NCBI GenBank assembly: GCA_910579805.1
Contig: CAJTWM010000014.1
Location: forward strand, 25,976-89,975
Direction of reading: 5' to 3'
DNA: 64,000 nucleotides
Origin: an uncultured Lachnospiraceae bacterium
GTDB taxonomy: Bacteria > Bacillota > Clostridia > Lachnospirales > Lachnospiraceae
Position 1 is the first letter of the stretch. Each line of letters begins with the position of its first letter. Both the position numbers and the translations under genes were made by a program. Shown in pieces: positions 1-9,286 of the stretch. Under the pieces are notes generated by a model. It was not told the origin of the DNA and searched no databases. It saw nothing but the letters and a program-made list of their open reading frames with translations.

Positions 1-1518
1 GAAGTATACGGAAATAAAAAGACGGATGAGTTTATTAAACGTTTTACGGACGAGATGGGAGGAGACGTTTATTGCCGCGATATTTTGGGGAAAGATATTT
101 CAAAACCGAATGAAATGGCGGTCATCCGTAAGGAAGGTCTGATTCTCCAGAAATGTCCGAGAGCATTAAATGCCAGCATAGAAATTCTTGAAGATATGCT
201 GTCAGATTATTTTAAAGACATGGTGGAGAGCAGTATCGGGCTGGAAGATATCCCGGAAAACGACGAGATGCGCAGCGTATTGAAGAGCGTCAGTAAGCTC
301 AACCGTTTCAGGAGAAATGTGAATAATCTATTGTATTCCTCTTCAAAAGAGATCGGATTTATTCAGTTCGATATCCGTAAATTTAAGATTGTAAACGATT
401 TGTACGGAGAAAGATTCGGAGACGAAATTCTGGATTTTGTTATAAGGCAGTTACAGGAAATCTGCCACAGCGAGCAATTTTTTATCAATCTGAGGAGCGA
501 TGTGTTTATGGTGGTGACGGAATATGAAGAGGAAGAGGAACTGGTAGACTTCATACGCCGCCTGAATGAAAAGATCAGTAATTTTAAAGAAGTAAAGCTG
601 CAGATGTCTTACAGCGTGTATACGGTAGAAGACCGGGAAATGGAGCTTCGACAGATGGAAGACCGGGCCGCCATGGCAAGAAAAGCCGCCAAAAAAAATA
701 TACTGACGAATATTTTATTTTATAAAGAACAGTTTAAAGAATCTCTCTATAACAGAAAATTTATCGAAGAGAATATGCAGGCTGCCGTTACGGAGCGACA
801 GTTTATGATGTATCTTCAGCCTAAATACAGCATTGAAAAAAACGAGATCATAGGGGCGGAAGCATTGGTAAGGTGGAAACATCCTGAAAGAGGGATGATC
901 TATCCGAATCAGTTTATTCCGATCATTGAAGAAAATGGATTTATTAAAAAAGTAGATTATTACATATGGGCGGAAGCCTGCCGGTTTATTAAAAAATGTG
1001 AAGAGGCGGGAATAGAGTCCTGTCCGGTATCCGTAAATGTGTCCCGGATCCATTTAAGGGATGATGAATGTATCCATGTATTGTCCGATCTGATCAAAGA
1101 GAATGACATTCAGAAGCAGTTACTGGAATTGGAGATTACGGAAACTGCGGATGACCAGCAGGTCAGTATGAAGGCGCTGCAGTTGAAAGAAGAAGGGTTT
1201 ACTTTATTGATGGATGATTTCGGCAGCGGATATTCTTCTTTGAATATTCTGCTGGAGACGCCTTTTGACGTGATTAAACTGGACAAAAAATTTATGGAAA
1301 ACATGATGGTTTCGGGAAAAGGAAGGCTCATTCTGGAACAAGTTGTTTCTATGGCGGATAAACTGGATCTGGGGCTTTTGGCAGAGGGAGTGGAGACGAA
1401 GGAACAAATCGACTTGCTGCAGAGTATCGGCTGCGATCAGGTACAGGGATACTATTATGCAAAACCTATGCCGGAAGAAGAATTTTTTGTACTTTTGAAA
1501 AAACAGAAGCTGGGATGA
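1..1518 (+). CDS. GGDEF/EAL signalling protein, 5' end missing
   Basis: The frame is open from base 1, so the gene starts upstream; at least 505 residues are visible. A degenerate GGDEF domain begins near visible residue 119 (FIQFDIRKF). Its signature loop reads RSDVF instead of GG(D/E)EF, so cyclase activity is unlikely. A full EAL domain follows (EAL motif at visible residue 287) and keeps the motifs that bind metal and substrate: EAL, SVNVS, ELEITE, DDFGSGYSS, IKLDK, AEGVET and QGYYYAKP. The inferred role is hydrolysis of cyclic di-GMP, with the GGDEF part possibly acting as a regulatory domain. The stop codon lies in the loop of a terminator hairpin. The hybrid kinase downstream has its own promoter. 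Confidence 0.88.
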   Translation, partial: EVYGNKKTDEFIKRFTDEMGGDVYCRDILGKDISKPNEMAVIRKEGLILQKCPRALNASIEILEDMLSDYFKDMVESSIGLEDIPENDEMRSVLKSVSKLNRFRRNVNNLLYSSSKEIGFIQFDIRKFKIVNDLYGERFGDEILDFVIRQLQEICHSEQFFINLRSDVFMVVTEYEEEEELVDFIRRLNEKISNFKEVKLQMSYSVYTVEDREMELRQMEDRAAMARKAAKKNILTNILFYKEQFKESLYNRKFIEENMQAAVTERQFMMYLQPKYSIEKNEIIGAEALVRWKHPERGMIYPNQFIPIIEENGFIKKVDYYIWAEACRFIKKCEEAGIESCPVSVNVSRIHLRDDECIHVLSDLIKENDIQKQLLELEITETADDQQVSMKALQLKEEGFTLLMDDFGSGYSSLNILLETPFDVIKLDKKFMENMMVSGKGRLILEQVVSMADKLDLGLLAEGVETKEQIDLLQSIGCDQVQGYYYAKPMPEEEFFVLLKKQKLG

Positions 1519-1534
1519 CCGGTTTCTGTTTTTT
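1498..1534 (+). terminator. Intrinsic terminator after the EAL gene
   Basis: An A-rich arm (1498-1508) pairs with TTCTGTTTTTT (1524-1534), and the inner bases 1509-1513 pair with 1519-1523. The arm itself supplies the U-tract. The TGA stop codon of the EAL gene sits in the loop. Confidence 0.6.
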
Positions 1535-1637
1535 GGCGTATGGCAGGCGTATATACGGACTCTTCCGGCTGCGCCTGCATCTTGAAGGTTCCATTGTTTC
1601 CTTTCCATTGCGTCAGCAGTTCCGGACAATGCTTCTA

Positions 1638-1667
1638 TTGACACCAAAATAGGGAAAAAGATATAAT
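1638..1667 (+). promoter_or_regulatory. Sigma-70-type promoter for the hybrid kinase
   Basis: TTGACA (1638-1643) and TATAAT (1662-1667) are both perfect hexamers separated by 18 bp. They lie about 65 bases before the kinase start codon, and a terminator lies upstream, so this probably drives the kinase and the lipoprotein gene behind it. Confidence 0.8.
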
Positions 1668-1729
1668 ATAAATCAGGATACATTTATGCTTTCAATAAGG
1701 CATAGGACGAGCAAATCTGGAGAACGTAG

Positions 1730-4318
1730 ATGAAAAAGAGACAAAACAAAAGTAAAACGGACAAAGGAGTTCCTTTGCTTCTTTCTATCATATTGGTTTT
1801 TTGTGTTTTGGGGGCGGCGGTATTTTCTGTGTCACGAAAAATATCAAAAGAAATGTCGGCGGCGGCAATCCAAAATCTGAATGAAAGTCTGGACCTGATA
1901 CAATGTACTATAGAGGCTATCCTAAATAAAGAAGCGGAATTTCAAAAACTGATGGCTCAGGAAATCGCCATGAGGGAAGATCCGGAAGAATATATCCGTT
2001 CCTATCAGAAAAACCGGACCATGGTAAGGGTCGCGCTGATCCCCGTGGGGGAAACGGAGGGGATTTCCAGCACGGGAGAAGTCTTTTCCGAAGAAGGACT
2101 GGAATTTTCTTCGGGAGATGCAGTAGACGGGCTTGCAGTCTCCCTTTCTTATCTGAATTATATGGGTACATGGGCTTATGCCATTAAATGCCCGGTGGTG
2201 AAAGACGGTGAGGAGATCGGTACGCTCTATGTAGAGTATACTTATGATTCGCTGGACAGATCCCTTCCGAACGGGTTTTACGGTAACTGTGCCATGCTCT
2301 ATATTATGGACGCAAAAACGGAGCGTTTTGTACTGAAACCAAAAGGAATGGGGGAACGCAGTGCGGGTCATTTGAATCTGCTGGATTTTTATCGGGCAAA
2401 TGACATCAACGAAGAGTCCCTTCGCGCCCAAGTGGAACAGTGTGTGCAGAACGGGGAAAGCATTATGTTTTACCATGACATACGGGGAAAAAGGGCGCTG
2501 AATTATATGTGGGCGGTAAACGACGGTTTGATCTATCTGACCGGATATGTGCCTGTCGAAGCTATCCAGCAGGAAGGAAAGACCGTAACTCAGAATATAT
2601 TTATCGTTGTGGCTGTAATGCTGATCGCATTTTTGATCTGCTGTATTTTGTACTATTTTAACCAAAAACAGCAAAACAGGGTCAGGAGAGAAAGAGAAAA
2701 GGAAAGAGAATTGCATAATAAACAGTTGGCCGAAGCGCTGCAGGCCGCGCAGGTGGCAAGTCATTCCAAGACCACGTTCCTTTCCAATATGTCCCATGAT
2801 ATCCGTACGCCGATGAACGCGGTGCTGGGGTTTACGACGCTGCTTGCCAAAGATGCGGAAAATCCTGATAAAGTCCGGGAATATACGAAAAAGATCACGG
2901 CATCCGGCCAGCATCTGCTCAGCCTGATCAATGACGTGCTGGACGTTTCCAAGATCGAAAGCGGAAAAGTCGTACTTAATATGGAAGAATTTACCCTGCA
3001 TGATCTCGTATCTTCCGTGGATGCGATCGTCAGGCCGATGGCGGTTGCGAGATCCCAAAAATTTCATGTGGAAGTAACGGACATTAAGCATGAATATTTG
3101 ATAGGGGATGAGACAAGGATCAACCAGATACTGATCAATCTTCTTTCCAATGCGGTGAAATATACGCCGGAAGGAGGGAACATCTGGTTTCGCATGATCG
3201 GTTTAAAACAGCGCTCCGGTCAGTTTGAACATATCCGTATCGAAGTGGAAGACGACGGATACGGAATGACGAAAGAATACCTGAAGACGATCTTTGATGC
3301 GTTTACGAGAGCCGAAAACAGTACGACGAATAAGGTGCAGGGAACGGGACTGGGGATGGCGATCACTAAAAATATCGTAGAGCTTATGGGCGGAACGATC
3401 GAAGTATCCAGCGAGGTGGACAAAGGAAGCCTGTTCCGGGTAGAATTGGAATTCCGCATACCGGAAGGGACAGCGGATAAAAAGTTTTGGGAAGAAAGCG
3501 GAATATCCCGGATTTTATCTGTGGACGGAAACGCCCAGGACGATAAAAATCTCCGGCTGCTTATAGGGGACAGCGGTATTTCGGTGGATACGGCGTTCCA
3601 CACGGAAGAAGCGCTGCGTATGATAGAAGAGGCAAACCATGCGGATGAAAGATATCATATGGTATTACTGGATTGGGATGCGCCGGATACGGGCGGCATC
3701 CAAACGGCGGAAAAGATACGGAAAGCACTGCCGGAAAACGCACTGTTGTTGTTTTTGACGGCTTACGGCGCGGACGGTTTAGACAGTATGGAAGAGGCGC
3801 TTAAACTGGAATATACAGGTGTGCTCATGAAACCGTTTTTCGTATCTGCCCTAAAGGAAAAGGTAATGGAAATACAGGCGGGGCTGGACGGAGAAAACAG
3901 AGCGGTAAAGACTGACGATGACGGCAGTTTAGAAGGGCTGCATTTCCTTGCGGCGGAAGATAATGAGATCAATGCGGAGATCCTTTCAGAAATTTTATCG
4001 ATGGAAGGAGCGGATTGTGAGATCGCCCAAAATGGCAGACTGGCATTGGAACGGTTCGGCGAATCAAAAGAAGGTGAATTTGACGCGATCCTCATGGACG
4101 TCCAGATGCCGGTGATGAACGGTTATGAAGCCACAAGGGCGATCAGGGCGTTAAGACGTGAAGATGTGAAAACGATCCCTATTATCGCCATGACTGCGAA
4201 CGCTTTTGCCGAAGATGAAAAAGAAGCGCTACATGCGGGAATGAACGTGCATCTGTCGAAACCCATTGATATAGGACTGCTAAAGAAAGTAGTAAAACAA
4301 TATGTAGGCAGGACATGA
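1730..4318 (+). CDS. Hybrid sensor histidine kinase with two receiver domains
   Basis: 862 residues. A membrane segment near residues 15-36 and another near 290-312 enclose an extracellular sensor region of about 250 residues. The dimerisation/phosphoacceptor motif SHDIRTPMN follows (His356), then an ATPase domain with an N-box NLLSNAVKYT near residue 470 and a GTGLGMAI G-box. Two receiver domains come next: the first is weakly conserved but has an acidic residue at Asp648 (LLDWDAP); the second is canonical (AAEDNEIN, LMDVQMPVMNG with Asp790, final KP). No DNA-binding domain is present, so output probably goes through phosphotransfer or protein contact. GGAGA before ATG 1730 fixes the start. 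The binding lipoprotein that follows could supply the ligand; that is inferred only from gene order. Confidence 0.92.
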   Translation: MKKRQNKSKTDKGVPLLLSIILVFCVLGAAVFSVSRKISKEMSAAAIQNLNESLDLIQCTIEAILNKEAEFQKLMAQEIAMREDPEEYIRSYQKNRTMVRVALIPVGETEGISSTGEVFSEEGLEFSSGDAVDGLAVSLSYLNYMGTWAYAIKCPVVKDGEEIGTLYVEYTYDSLDRSLPNGFYGNCAMLYIMDAKTERFVLKPKGMGERSAGHLNLLDFYRANDINEESLRAQVEQCVQNGESIMFYHDIRGKRALNYMWAVNDGLIYLTGYVPVEAIQQEGKTVTQNIFIVVAVMLIAFLICCILYYFNQKQQNRVRREREKERELHNKQLAEALQAAQVASHSKTTFLSNMSHDIRTPMNAVLGFTTLLAKDAENPDKVREYTKKITASGQHLLSLINDVLDVSKIESGKVVLNMEEFTLHDLVSSVDAIVRPMAVARSQKFHVEVTDIKHEYLIGDETRINQILINLLSNAVKYTPEGGNIWFRMIGLKQRSGQFEHIRIEVEDDGYGMTKEYLKTIFDAFTRAENSTTNKVQGTGLGMAITKNIVELMGGTIEVSSEVDKGSLFRVELEFRIPEGTADKKFWEESGISRILSVDGNAQDDKNLRLLIGDSGISVDTAFHTEEALRMIEEANHADERYHMVLLDWDAPDTGGIQTAEKIRKALPENALLLFLTAYGADGLDSMEEALKLEYTGVLMKPFFVSALKEKVMEIQAGLDGENRAVKTDDDGSLEGLHFLAAEDNEINAEILSEILSMEGADCEIAQNGRLALERFGESKEGEFDAILMDVQMPVMNGYEATRAIRALRREDVKTIPIIAMTANAFAEDEKEALHAGMNVHLSKPIDIGLLKKVVKQYVGRT

Positions 4319-4388
4319 CAGCGCTTATGGAGTTATGGGAAAGGATAATATATAGATTGATCAGGCAGGGAGAAAGAAAAATAAGATT

Positions 4389-5708
4389 ATGAAAAAAAGC
4401 AAACAAAACGGTTTTAGGAAAGCAGCGGCAGCGTGCATAATAGGGACTATGGCATTGGTTTTGGCGTCCTGCGGGAGTAAAGAAGGGGAGCATGAGAATC
4501 TGATAGTCACGAAAAAAGACGGCGACCGGCTTGTGAATCTGTTCAGCCCCATGGAAAAGACCAATCCGGATGCGGATAATGTTGCCAGAAGCGCAGCCGA
4601 TAAAACGATCGTCATGGCAGAGGAGACATTGGGATTGACCGTCGGTTATACTACTTATACGGCGGAGGATTATCAGGATAAGACTTATGACGATGTGGCG
4701 CTTGACAGGGCGCGCAACGATATGGACGATATTTATCTGCTCAATCCGGATGTGATCCAAACGCTGGGGGAAGAGGAAAAGCTGATGGATCTGTCGGGTC
4801 TGGAATGCGCCGGGAATTTGAGGGACGTGGTCAGGACGGCGAACACGGTCAACGGAAAATTAGTGGCGATTCCGCAGGAAGTGGTAGCTTACGGGCTTTT
4901 TATCAATAAAGATATGTTTGATCGATACGGTCTGGAACTGCCGGAAACGCCGGAAGATTTTTTGGAGTGCTGCAGAGTGTTCAAAGAAAACGGGATCGAA
5001 ACGCCGGTAGGGGCAAACCGTTGGTGGCTGGAAACCTTTGTTTTGGCGCAGGCATACGCAGATCTGTATAACGGCGGGAACACAGAAGCCGAAATTGCGG
5101 CGTTAAACAGCGGGGAAAGCAAATACAGCGATTATATGCGGCCCGGCTTTATGTTTCTTCAGGAGATGATCGACTGCGGTTACATCGATGCGGAGAAAGC
5201 ATATGTGAGTGAAGCGATCGAAGGGGAAGGCGAAGATTTCCTTAATCAAAAAACGCCTATTGTCATGGCATATTGGGGAGCGGCAAATACGGAAACCGCA
5301 TACGGGAAAACAGATTTCAATATGTTAGTCATCGGATTCCCCAGCAGCAGAGGCCAAATGCCGGTAATGCCAATGACAGGATTCGCGGTAGGCGTTAATT
5401 CGGAACATGCAAAAGACGCCATGAACGTTTTGGACGTGATCCTTTCCGATGAAGCGCTGCAGATCTATGCGGAAACGAACAGGGTGATCTCACCGTCTAA
5501 GAATGTGGAAGTGGACTGTGTCCCTGCCTTAAAGCCGTTAAACGACAGGATTGAGGAGAATGTTTATGTGCTTGGCTCAAATGCGGGAATGAAAGTAGAG
5601 CAGTGGGGAAATACCTGTCTGATCGTCCGCAGGCTTTTAAACGGCGCTACGGTAGACGAATGTATGGCGGAATTTGACAGGCTTCAGGAAGAGTCTTTGA
5701 AAAAGTAA
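4389..5708 (+). CDS. Extracellular solute-binding lipoprotein (ABC family 1 type)
   Basis: 439 residues with a lipoprotein signal peptide: basic MKKSKQNGFRK, a hydrophobic stretch, then LASC with the lipidated Cys28. The mature part resembles sugar-type family 1 binding proteins, including the central motif region VAIPQEVVAYGLFINKDMF and a late segment GFAVGVNSEHAKDAMNVLDV. No permease or ATPase gene is nearby. It lies 70 bases after the hybrid kinase, so it may be a sensory partner rather than the binding subunit of a transporter here. The ribosome site (GGGAG) is about 16 bases from the ATG, which is long and suggests modest translation. Ligand unknown. Confidence 0.85.
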   Translation: MKKSKQNGFRKAAAACIIGTMALVLASCGSKEGEHENLIVTKKDGDRLVNLFSPMEKTNPDADNVARSAADKTIVMAEETLGLTVGYTTYTAEDYQDKTYDDVALDRARNDMDDIYLLNPDVIQTLGEEEKLMDLSGLECAGNLRDVVRTANTVNGKLVAIPQEVVAYGLFINKDMFDRYGLELPETPEDFLECCRVFKENGIETPVGANRWWLETFVLAQAYADLYNGGNTEAEIAALNSGESKYSDYMRPGFMFLQEMIDCGYIDAEKAYVSEAIEGEGEDFLNQKTPIVMAYWGAANTETAYGKTDFNMLVIGFPSSRGQMPVMPMTGFAVGVNSEHAKDAMNVLDVILSDEALQIYAETNRVISPSKNVEVDCVPALKPLNDRIEENVYVLGSNAGMKVEQWGNTCLIVRRLLNGATVDECMAEFDRLQEESLKK

Positions 5709-5731
5709 GCAGTCTGCATGAAAAGTCTGTC

Positions 5732-5760
5732 TTTTTTAATCAGATATTATATGCTATAAT
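5732..5760 (+). promoter_or_regulatory. Extended -10 promoter
   Basis: TGCTATAAT (5752-5760) is an extended -10 with a perfect TATAAT. The -35 region is only a T-run (TTTTTT, 5732-5737) at 17 bp. It precedes the small membrane protein at 5797. Confidence 0.55.
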
Positions 5761-5796
5761 AACCAAAGAATATAGGTAAGGGATGGTAGGATAAGC

Positions 5797-6186
5797 ATGA
5801 AGAAAAGAAAACAAAACGATCTGCTGTTATTTTTCGGCGGATTGGCAATGCTGGTAGCAGGGCTTTATTGGTTTATGAGCAAAGTGACCGTAACGAACCA
5901 TTTTATCGGAGGAAATTTCCGGTTAGGAGGTTTTTCCGTCAGCAGCGGACTGATCGTCGTACCTTTTATTGCTTCGGTCATCTGGCTCTTTATAAGGCCG
6001 GACTCTTTTCTGCCTAAGGTCTGCGTGGTCCTCAGTATCATATTGATCCTTGCGGCAGTGATCATCAATACAAGCATCTACTTACAGCCTACTTCCCTCT
6101 ATGAATATTTGTTGATGCTTATATTTATTTTTGGCGGCGGGGCTATGGTGCTTAAAGTTTTATTCAATCCTAAATATAAGGACTAG
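5797..6186 (+). CDS. Small integral membrane protein, function unknown
   Basis: 129 residues with about four hydrophobic segments (roughly 9-27, 46-65, 75-92 and 103-121), short loops and basic ends (MKKRKQN at the start, NPKYKD at the end). It has no catalytic motif I recognise. It has its own extended -10 promoter and an adequate ribosome site (AGGATAAGC region), so it looks like a real gene. It lies between the binding lipoprotein and the zinc-finger protein and may be transcribed alone. No function can be assigned. Confidence 0.7.
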   Translation: MKKRKQNDLLLFFGGLAMLVAGLYWFMSKVTVTNHFIGGNFRLGGFSVSSGLIVVPFIASVIWLFIRPDSFLPKVCVVLSIILILAAVIINTSIYLQPTSLYEYLLMLIFIFGGGAMVLKVLFNPKYKD

Positions 6187-6273
6187 CGTATTGTCTTGTA
6201 TCGTTCGCATTTCGCCAAATAAAGTACTGCTAAAAACGGATCTGCCTGTTTTGAGCGGGGACAGAGGATACTT

Positions 6274-6597
6274 ATGGAATGTAAGGAAGCAGAAAAACTG
6301 ATAAGAAAGTTTATTGACGATGAATTGGACTATGGAGAAAGCATAGAATTTCTGGAGCATATGCAGGAATGCCCGAACTGCAGGGAGGAACTGGCGATCC
6401 AGTTTCTTGTGACGGAAGGGATGGCAAATCTGGAGGAAGGTTCGGCATTCGATCTGCAGGGGGAACTGAACGAACGTCTGGAAGAGCTTGAGAAACGGAT
6501 AAGCAGGAATGAAAACCTTCGGTATTTTTCTTATGTGGCGGAATTTTTTGCCATAGTCCTTATTATAATATTTTTAGTGTTGGTGTTTGTAAAATGA
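6274..6597 (+). CDS. zf-HC2 (anti-sigma-like) zinc-finger membrane protein
   Basis: 107 residues. The N-terminal half (MECKEAEKLIRKFIDDEL, then HMQECPNCREEL) matches the zinc-binding zf-HC2 module typical of anti-sigma factors, with a His-x3-Cys-x2-Cys motif. A charged helix follows, then one C-terminal membrane helix (about residues 85-106). Anti-sigma factors usually sit beside their sigma factor; none is in the window. The stop overlaps the polA start by four bases (ATGA), so the two genes are translationally coupled. The role is inferred: a membrane-bound zinc sensor or an orphan anti-sigma-like protein. Confidence 0.8.
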   Translation: MECKEAEKLIRKFIDDELDYGESIEFLEHMQECPNCREELAIQFLVTEGMANLEEGSAFDLQGELNERLEELEKRISRNENLRYFSYVAEFFAIVLIIIFLVLVFVK

Positions 6598-9233
6598 GTG
6601 AAAAATTAGTGTTGATCGATGGAAACAGTATATTGAACAGGGCTTTTTACGGAGTTCCGGACTTGACGAATTCCCAAGGGCTCCATACGAATGCAGTATT
6701 TGGTTTTTTAAATATTTTGTTTAAAATTTTAGAAGAGGAACAGGCGGATTATCTGATGGTGGCTTTCGATGTAAAGGCGCCTACTTTTCGTCATGCGCTT
6801 TATAAGGAATACAAAGGAACGAGAAAGCCGATGCCGGAGGAACTAAGGGAACAGCTGCCGGTTATGAAGGAAGTACTGCACGCCATGGGCGTTGTGACGG
6901 TGGAGCAGGCAGGACTGGAAGCGGATGATATTCTGGGTACTTTGGCAAAACGGGGAGAGAAAGAAGGGATGGAAGTTTCTCTTGTTTCAGGAGACAGGGA
7001 TCTGTTACAGATCGCCTCCGGGCATATCAAGATCAGGATCCCGAAAACAAAAGGCGGAAAAACGGAAGTGGAAGACTACTATGCCGAGGACGTGGCTGCT
7101 TCATACCGGGTGACGCCGGAGCAATTTATCGATTTGAAAGCGCTGATGGGAGATACTGCGGACAATATTCCGGGAGTACCGAAAGTAGGGGAAAAGACGG
7201 CAACTGAATTAATGGCAGCTTACGGATCCATAGAAGGGATCTATGAACACATCGAAGAGATCACCAAAAAGAGTATCAAGGCATCCTTACAGGAAAATAA
7301 AGAGCTGGCACAATTGAGCAGGGTTCTTGCCACGATTAAAACGGACAGCGATGTAGATGTTTCTTTCCAAGAGGCAAAACTGGAAAATCTGTATACGAAA
7401 GAAGCTTACGAGTATTTTAAAAAACTGGAATTCAAAGCATTTTTATCCCGCTTTGAAGCAGGCGAAACAGAGAAACATTTAGAGATAGAAAACTTTTTTA
7501 AAGAAGTTACGGAACTTGAAGAAGCGGAAATCTTATTTGAAGAAGCAGCAAAAGAAAAAAGGGCGGCGTTCCATGTATTTCAGGATAAGAAGGAAAAAAA
7601 CAGCTTTTCCGGAATAGGACTCGCTTATGGGGAAAAGGCCGTATGGTTAAGGCCGTACGGGTTTTTGACGGAAGAATATATGAGAGAAAAACTCCGCGCA
7701 CTTTCGGAAAAGGCGGATTTAGCGGCCTTTGACATAAAAAAGCAGTATGATTTTTTAAATCAGGAAAAGACGGACCGGTATTTTGACGTACTGATCGGGG
7801 CTTATCTTTTGAACCCGTTGAAAAATGATTATGAGATAGAGGATATTGCTTCGGAACATCTGAATCTGATGTTAAAGAGCCGGAGGGAACTGTTCGAAAA
7901 GATAAGCCTGCAGGAAGCTTCGGAAAAAGAAGAATTTTTACAATATGTATGTTATTATGTGTATGCAATAGAGAAATCATCGGCAGTGATAGAAGAAAAA
8001 TTAAAAGAAACGGGAATGTATGAATTATTCCGTGAAATAGAGATGCCCTTATCGATGGTTTTGTATGACATGGAAAAAGAAGGTGTCATGGTCCGTCCCG
8101 AAGAATTAAAAAACTACGGGGAAAATCTTGCCGGAAAGATAGGGGAATTGGAGGAATCCATTTATTCCCTTGCAGGAGAGAAGTTCAATATTAATTCTCC
8201 AAAACAATTAGGCGAGATCCTGTTTGACAAGTTAAAACTTCCGGGAGGGAAAAAGACGAAAACGGGATATTCCACGGCAGCCGATGTGCTGGAAAAACTG
8301 GCGCCGGATTCCCCGCTTGTCGCTGCCGTGCTCGAATACAGAGGGCTTGCAAAACTAAAATCCACTTATGCGGACGGGCTGGCCGCGTTTATTGACGATA
8401 CGGACAGGATCCATTCTAACTTTAACCAAACGATAACCGCTACCGGGCGTATCAGTTCCACGGAGCCTAATCTGCAGAATATTCCGATGCGTATGGAGCT
8501 TGGGAGGCTGATCAGAAAGGTATTTGTTCCTAAAGACGGATATTTATTCATGGACGCGGATTATTCGCAGATCGAGCTTCGGGTACTTGCCCATATGTCG
8601 GGTGACGAACAACTGATAGAAGCATATAAGATGGACGAGGATATCCACCGGATTACGGCGTCAAAGGTATTTCATACTCCTTTTGAAGAAGTTACCGATC
8701 TGCAGAGAAGGAATGCCAAAGCGGTAAATTTCGGCATTGTATACGGCATCAGTTCTTTCGGGCTCAGTCAGGATCTGAGCATTACCCGGAAGGAGGCGGC
8801 TGAATATATCGAACAGTATTTTGCAACTTATCCGAAAGTAAAAGAATTTTTAAATCAGTTGGTGAGCGACGCTAAAGAAAACGGATATGTCACGACAATG
8901 TTCCACAGAAGGCGTCCGGTTCCGGAGCTTGCCTCCAGCAATTTTATGCAGCGCTCCTTCGGAGAGCGTGTCGCCATGAATTCGCCGATTCAGGGAACGG
9001 CGGCGGATATTATTAAAATTGCGATGATACATGTATGGAGGAGGCTGAGAGAAGAAGGGCTTAAATCAAAGCTGATCCTGCAGGTGCATGACGAACTGTT
9101 GGTGGAGACGGCGTCCGAGGAGGAAGAAACGGTACGTCGTATTCTGACGGAAGAGATGCAGTCGGCGGCTAAATTGTCGGTAAAACTGGAAATAGACCTG
9201 CATACGGGGAAAGATTGGTATCAGGCTAAATAA
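6594..9233 (+). CDS. polA: DNA polymerase I
   Basis: 879 residues, usual family length. The 5'-3' nuclease domain occupies about residues 1-290 (LVLIDGNSILNRAFYG, VSGDRDLLQI, GDTADNIPGVPKVGEKTA). The middle region has the 3'-5' exonuclease fold, but the first metal-binding Asp-x-Glu is missing (AAFHVFQD at that place), so proofreading is probably absent, as in other Gram-positive Pol I enzymes. The polymerase domain is intact: motif A DADYSQIELR, motif B RRNAKAVNFGIVYG and motif C QVHDELLVE. It repairs DNA and processes Okazaki fragments in the cytoplasm. It overlaps the zinc-finger gene upstream and is followed by coaE. Confidence 0.97.
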   Translation: MSEKLVLIDGNSILNRAFYGVPDLTNSQGLHTNAVFGFLNILFKILEEEQADYLMVAFDVKAPTFRHALYKEYKGTRKPMPEELREQLPVMKEVLHAMGVVTVEQAGLEADDILGTLAKRGEKEGMEVSLVSGDRDLLQIASGHIKIRIPKTKGGKTEVEDYYAEDVAASYRVTPEQFIDLKALMGDTADNIPGVPKVGEKTATELMAAYGSIEGIYEHIEEITKKSIKASLQENKELAQLSRVLATIKTDSDVDVSFQEAKLENLYTKEAYEYFKKLEFKAFLSRFEAGETEKHLEIENFFKEVTELEEAEILFEEAAKEKRAAFHVFQDKKEKNSFSGIGLAYGEKAVWLRPYGFLTEEYMREKLRALSEKADLAAFDIKKQYDFLNQEKTDRYFDVLIGAYLLNPLKNDYEIEDIASEHLNLMLKSRRELFEKISLQEASEKEEFLQYVCYYVYAIEKSSAVIEEKLKETGMYELFREIEMPLSMVLYDMEKEGVMVRPEELKNYGENLAGKIGELEESIYSLAGEKFNINSPKQLGEILFDKLKLPGGKKTKTGYSTAADVLEKLAPDSPLVAAVLEYRGLAKLKSTYADGLAAFIDDTDRIHSNFNQTITATGRISSTEPNLQNIPMRMELGRLIRKVFVPKDGYLFMDADYSQIELRVLAHMSGDEQLIEAYKMDEDIHRITASKVFHTPFEEVTDLQRRNAKAVNFGIVYGISSFGLSQDLSITRKEAAEYIEQYFATYPKVKEFLNQLVSDAKENGYVTTMFHRRRPVPELASSNFMQRSFGERVAMNSPIQGTAADIIKIAMIHVWRRLREEGLKSKLILQVHDELLVETASEEEETVRRILTEEMQSAAKLSVKLEIDLHTGKDWYQAK

Positions 9234-9286
9234 GTATACGGCAAATGGCGGACAGAAAGAACGGCGGAAACGTGGAGAGGACCGGA

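Noticed and set aside
1922..3091. A 389-codon open frame on the - strand opposite the hybrid kinase
   Set aside because: It is the reverse of a clearly coding kinase gene, has no ribosome site, and its translation is Ile/His/Phe/Arg-rich with no domain. The same holds for the long - strand frames at 44137-44982, 63058-63897 and 55753-56394.
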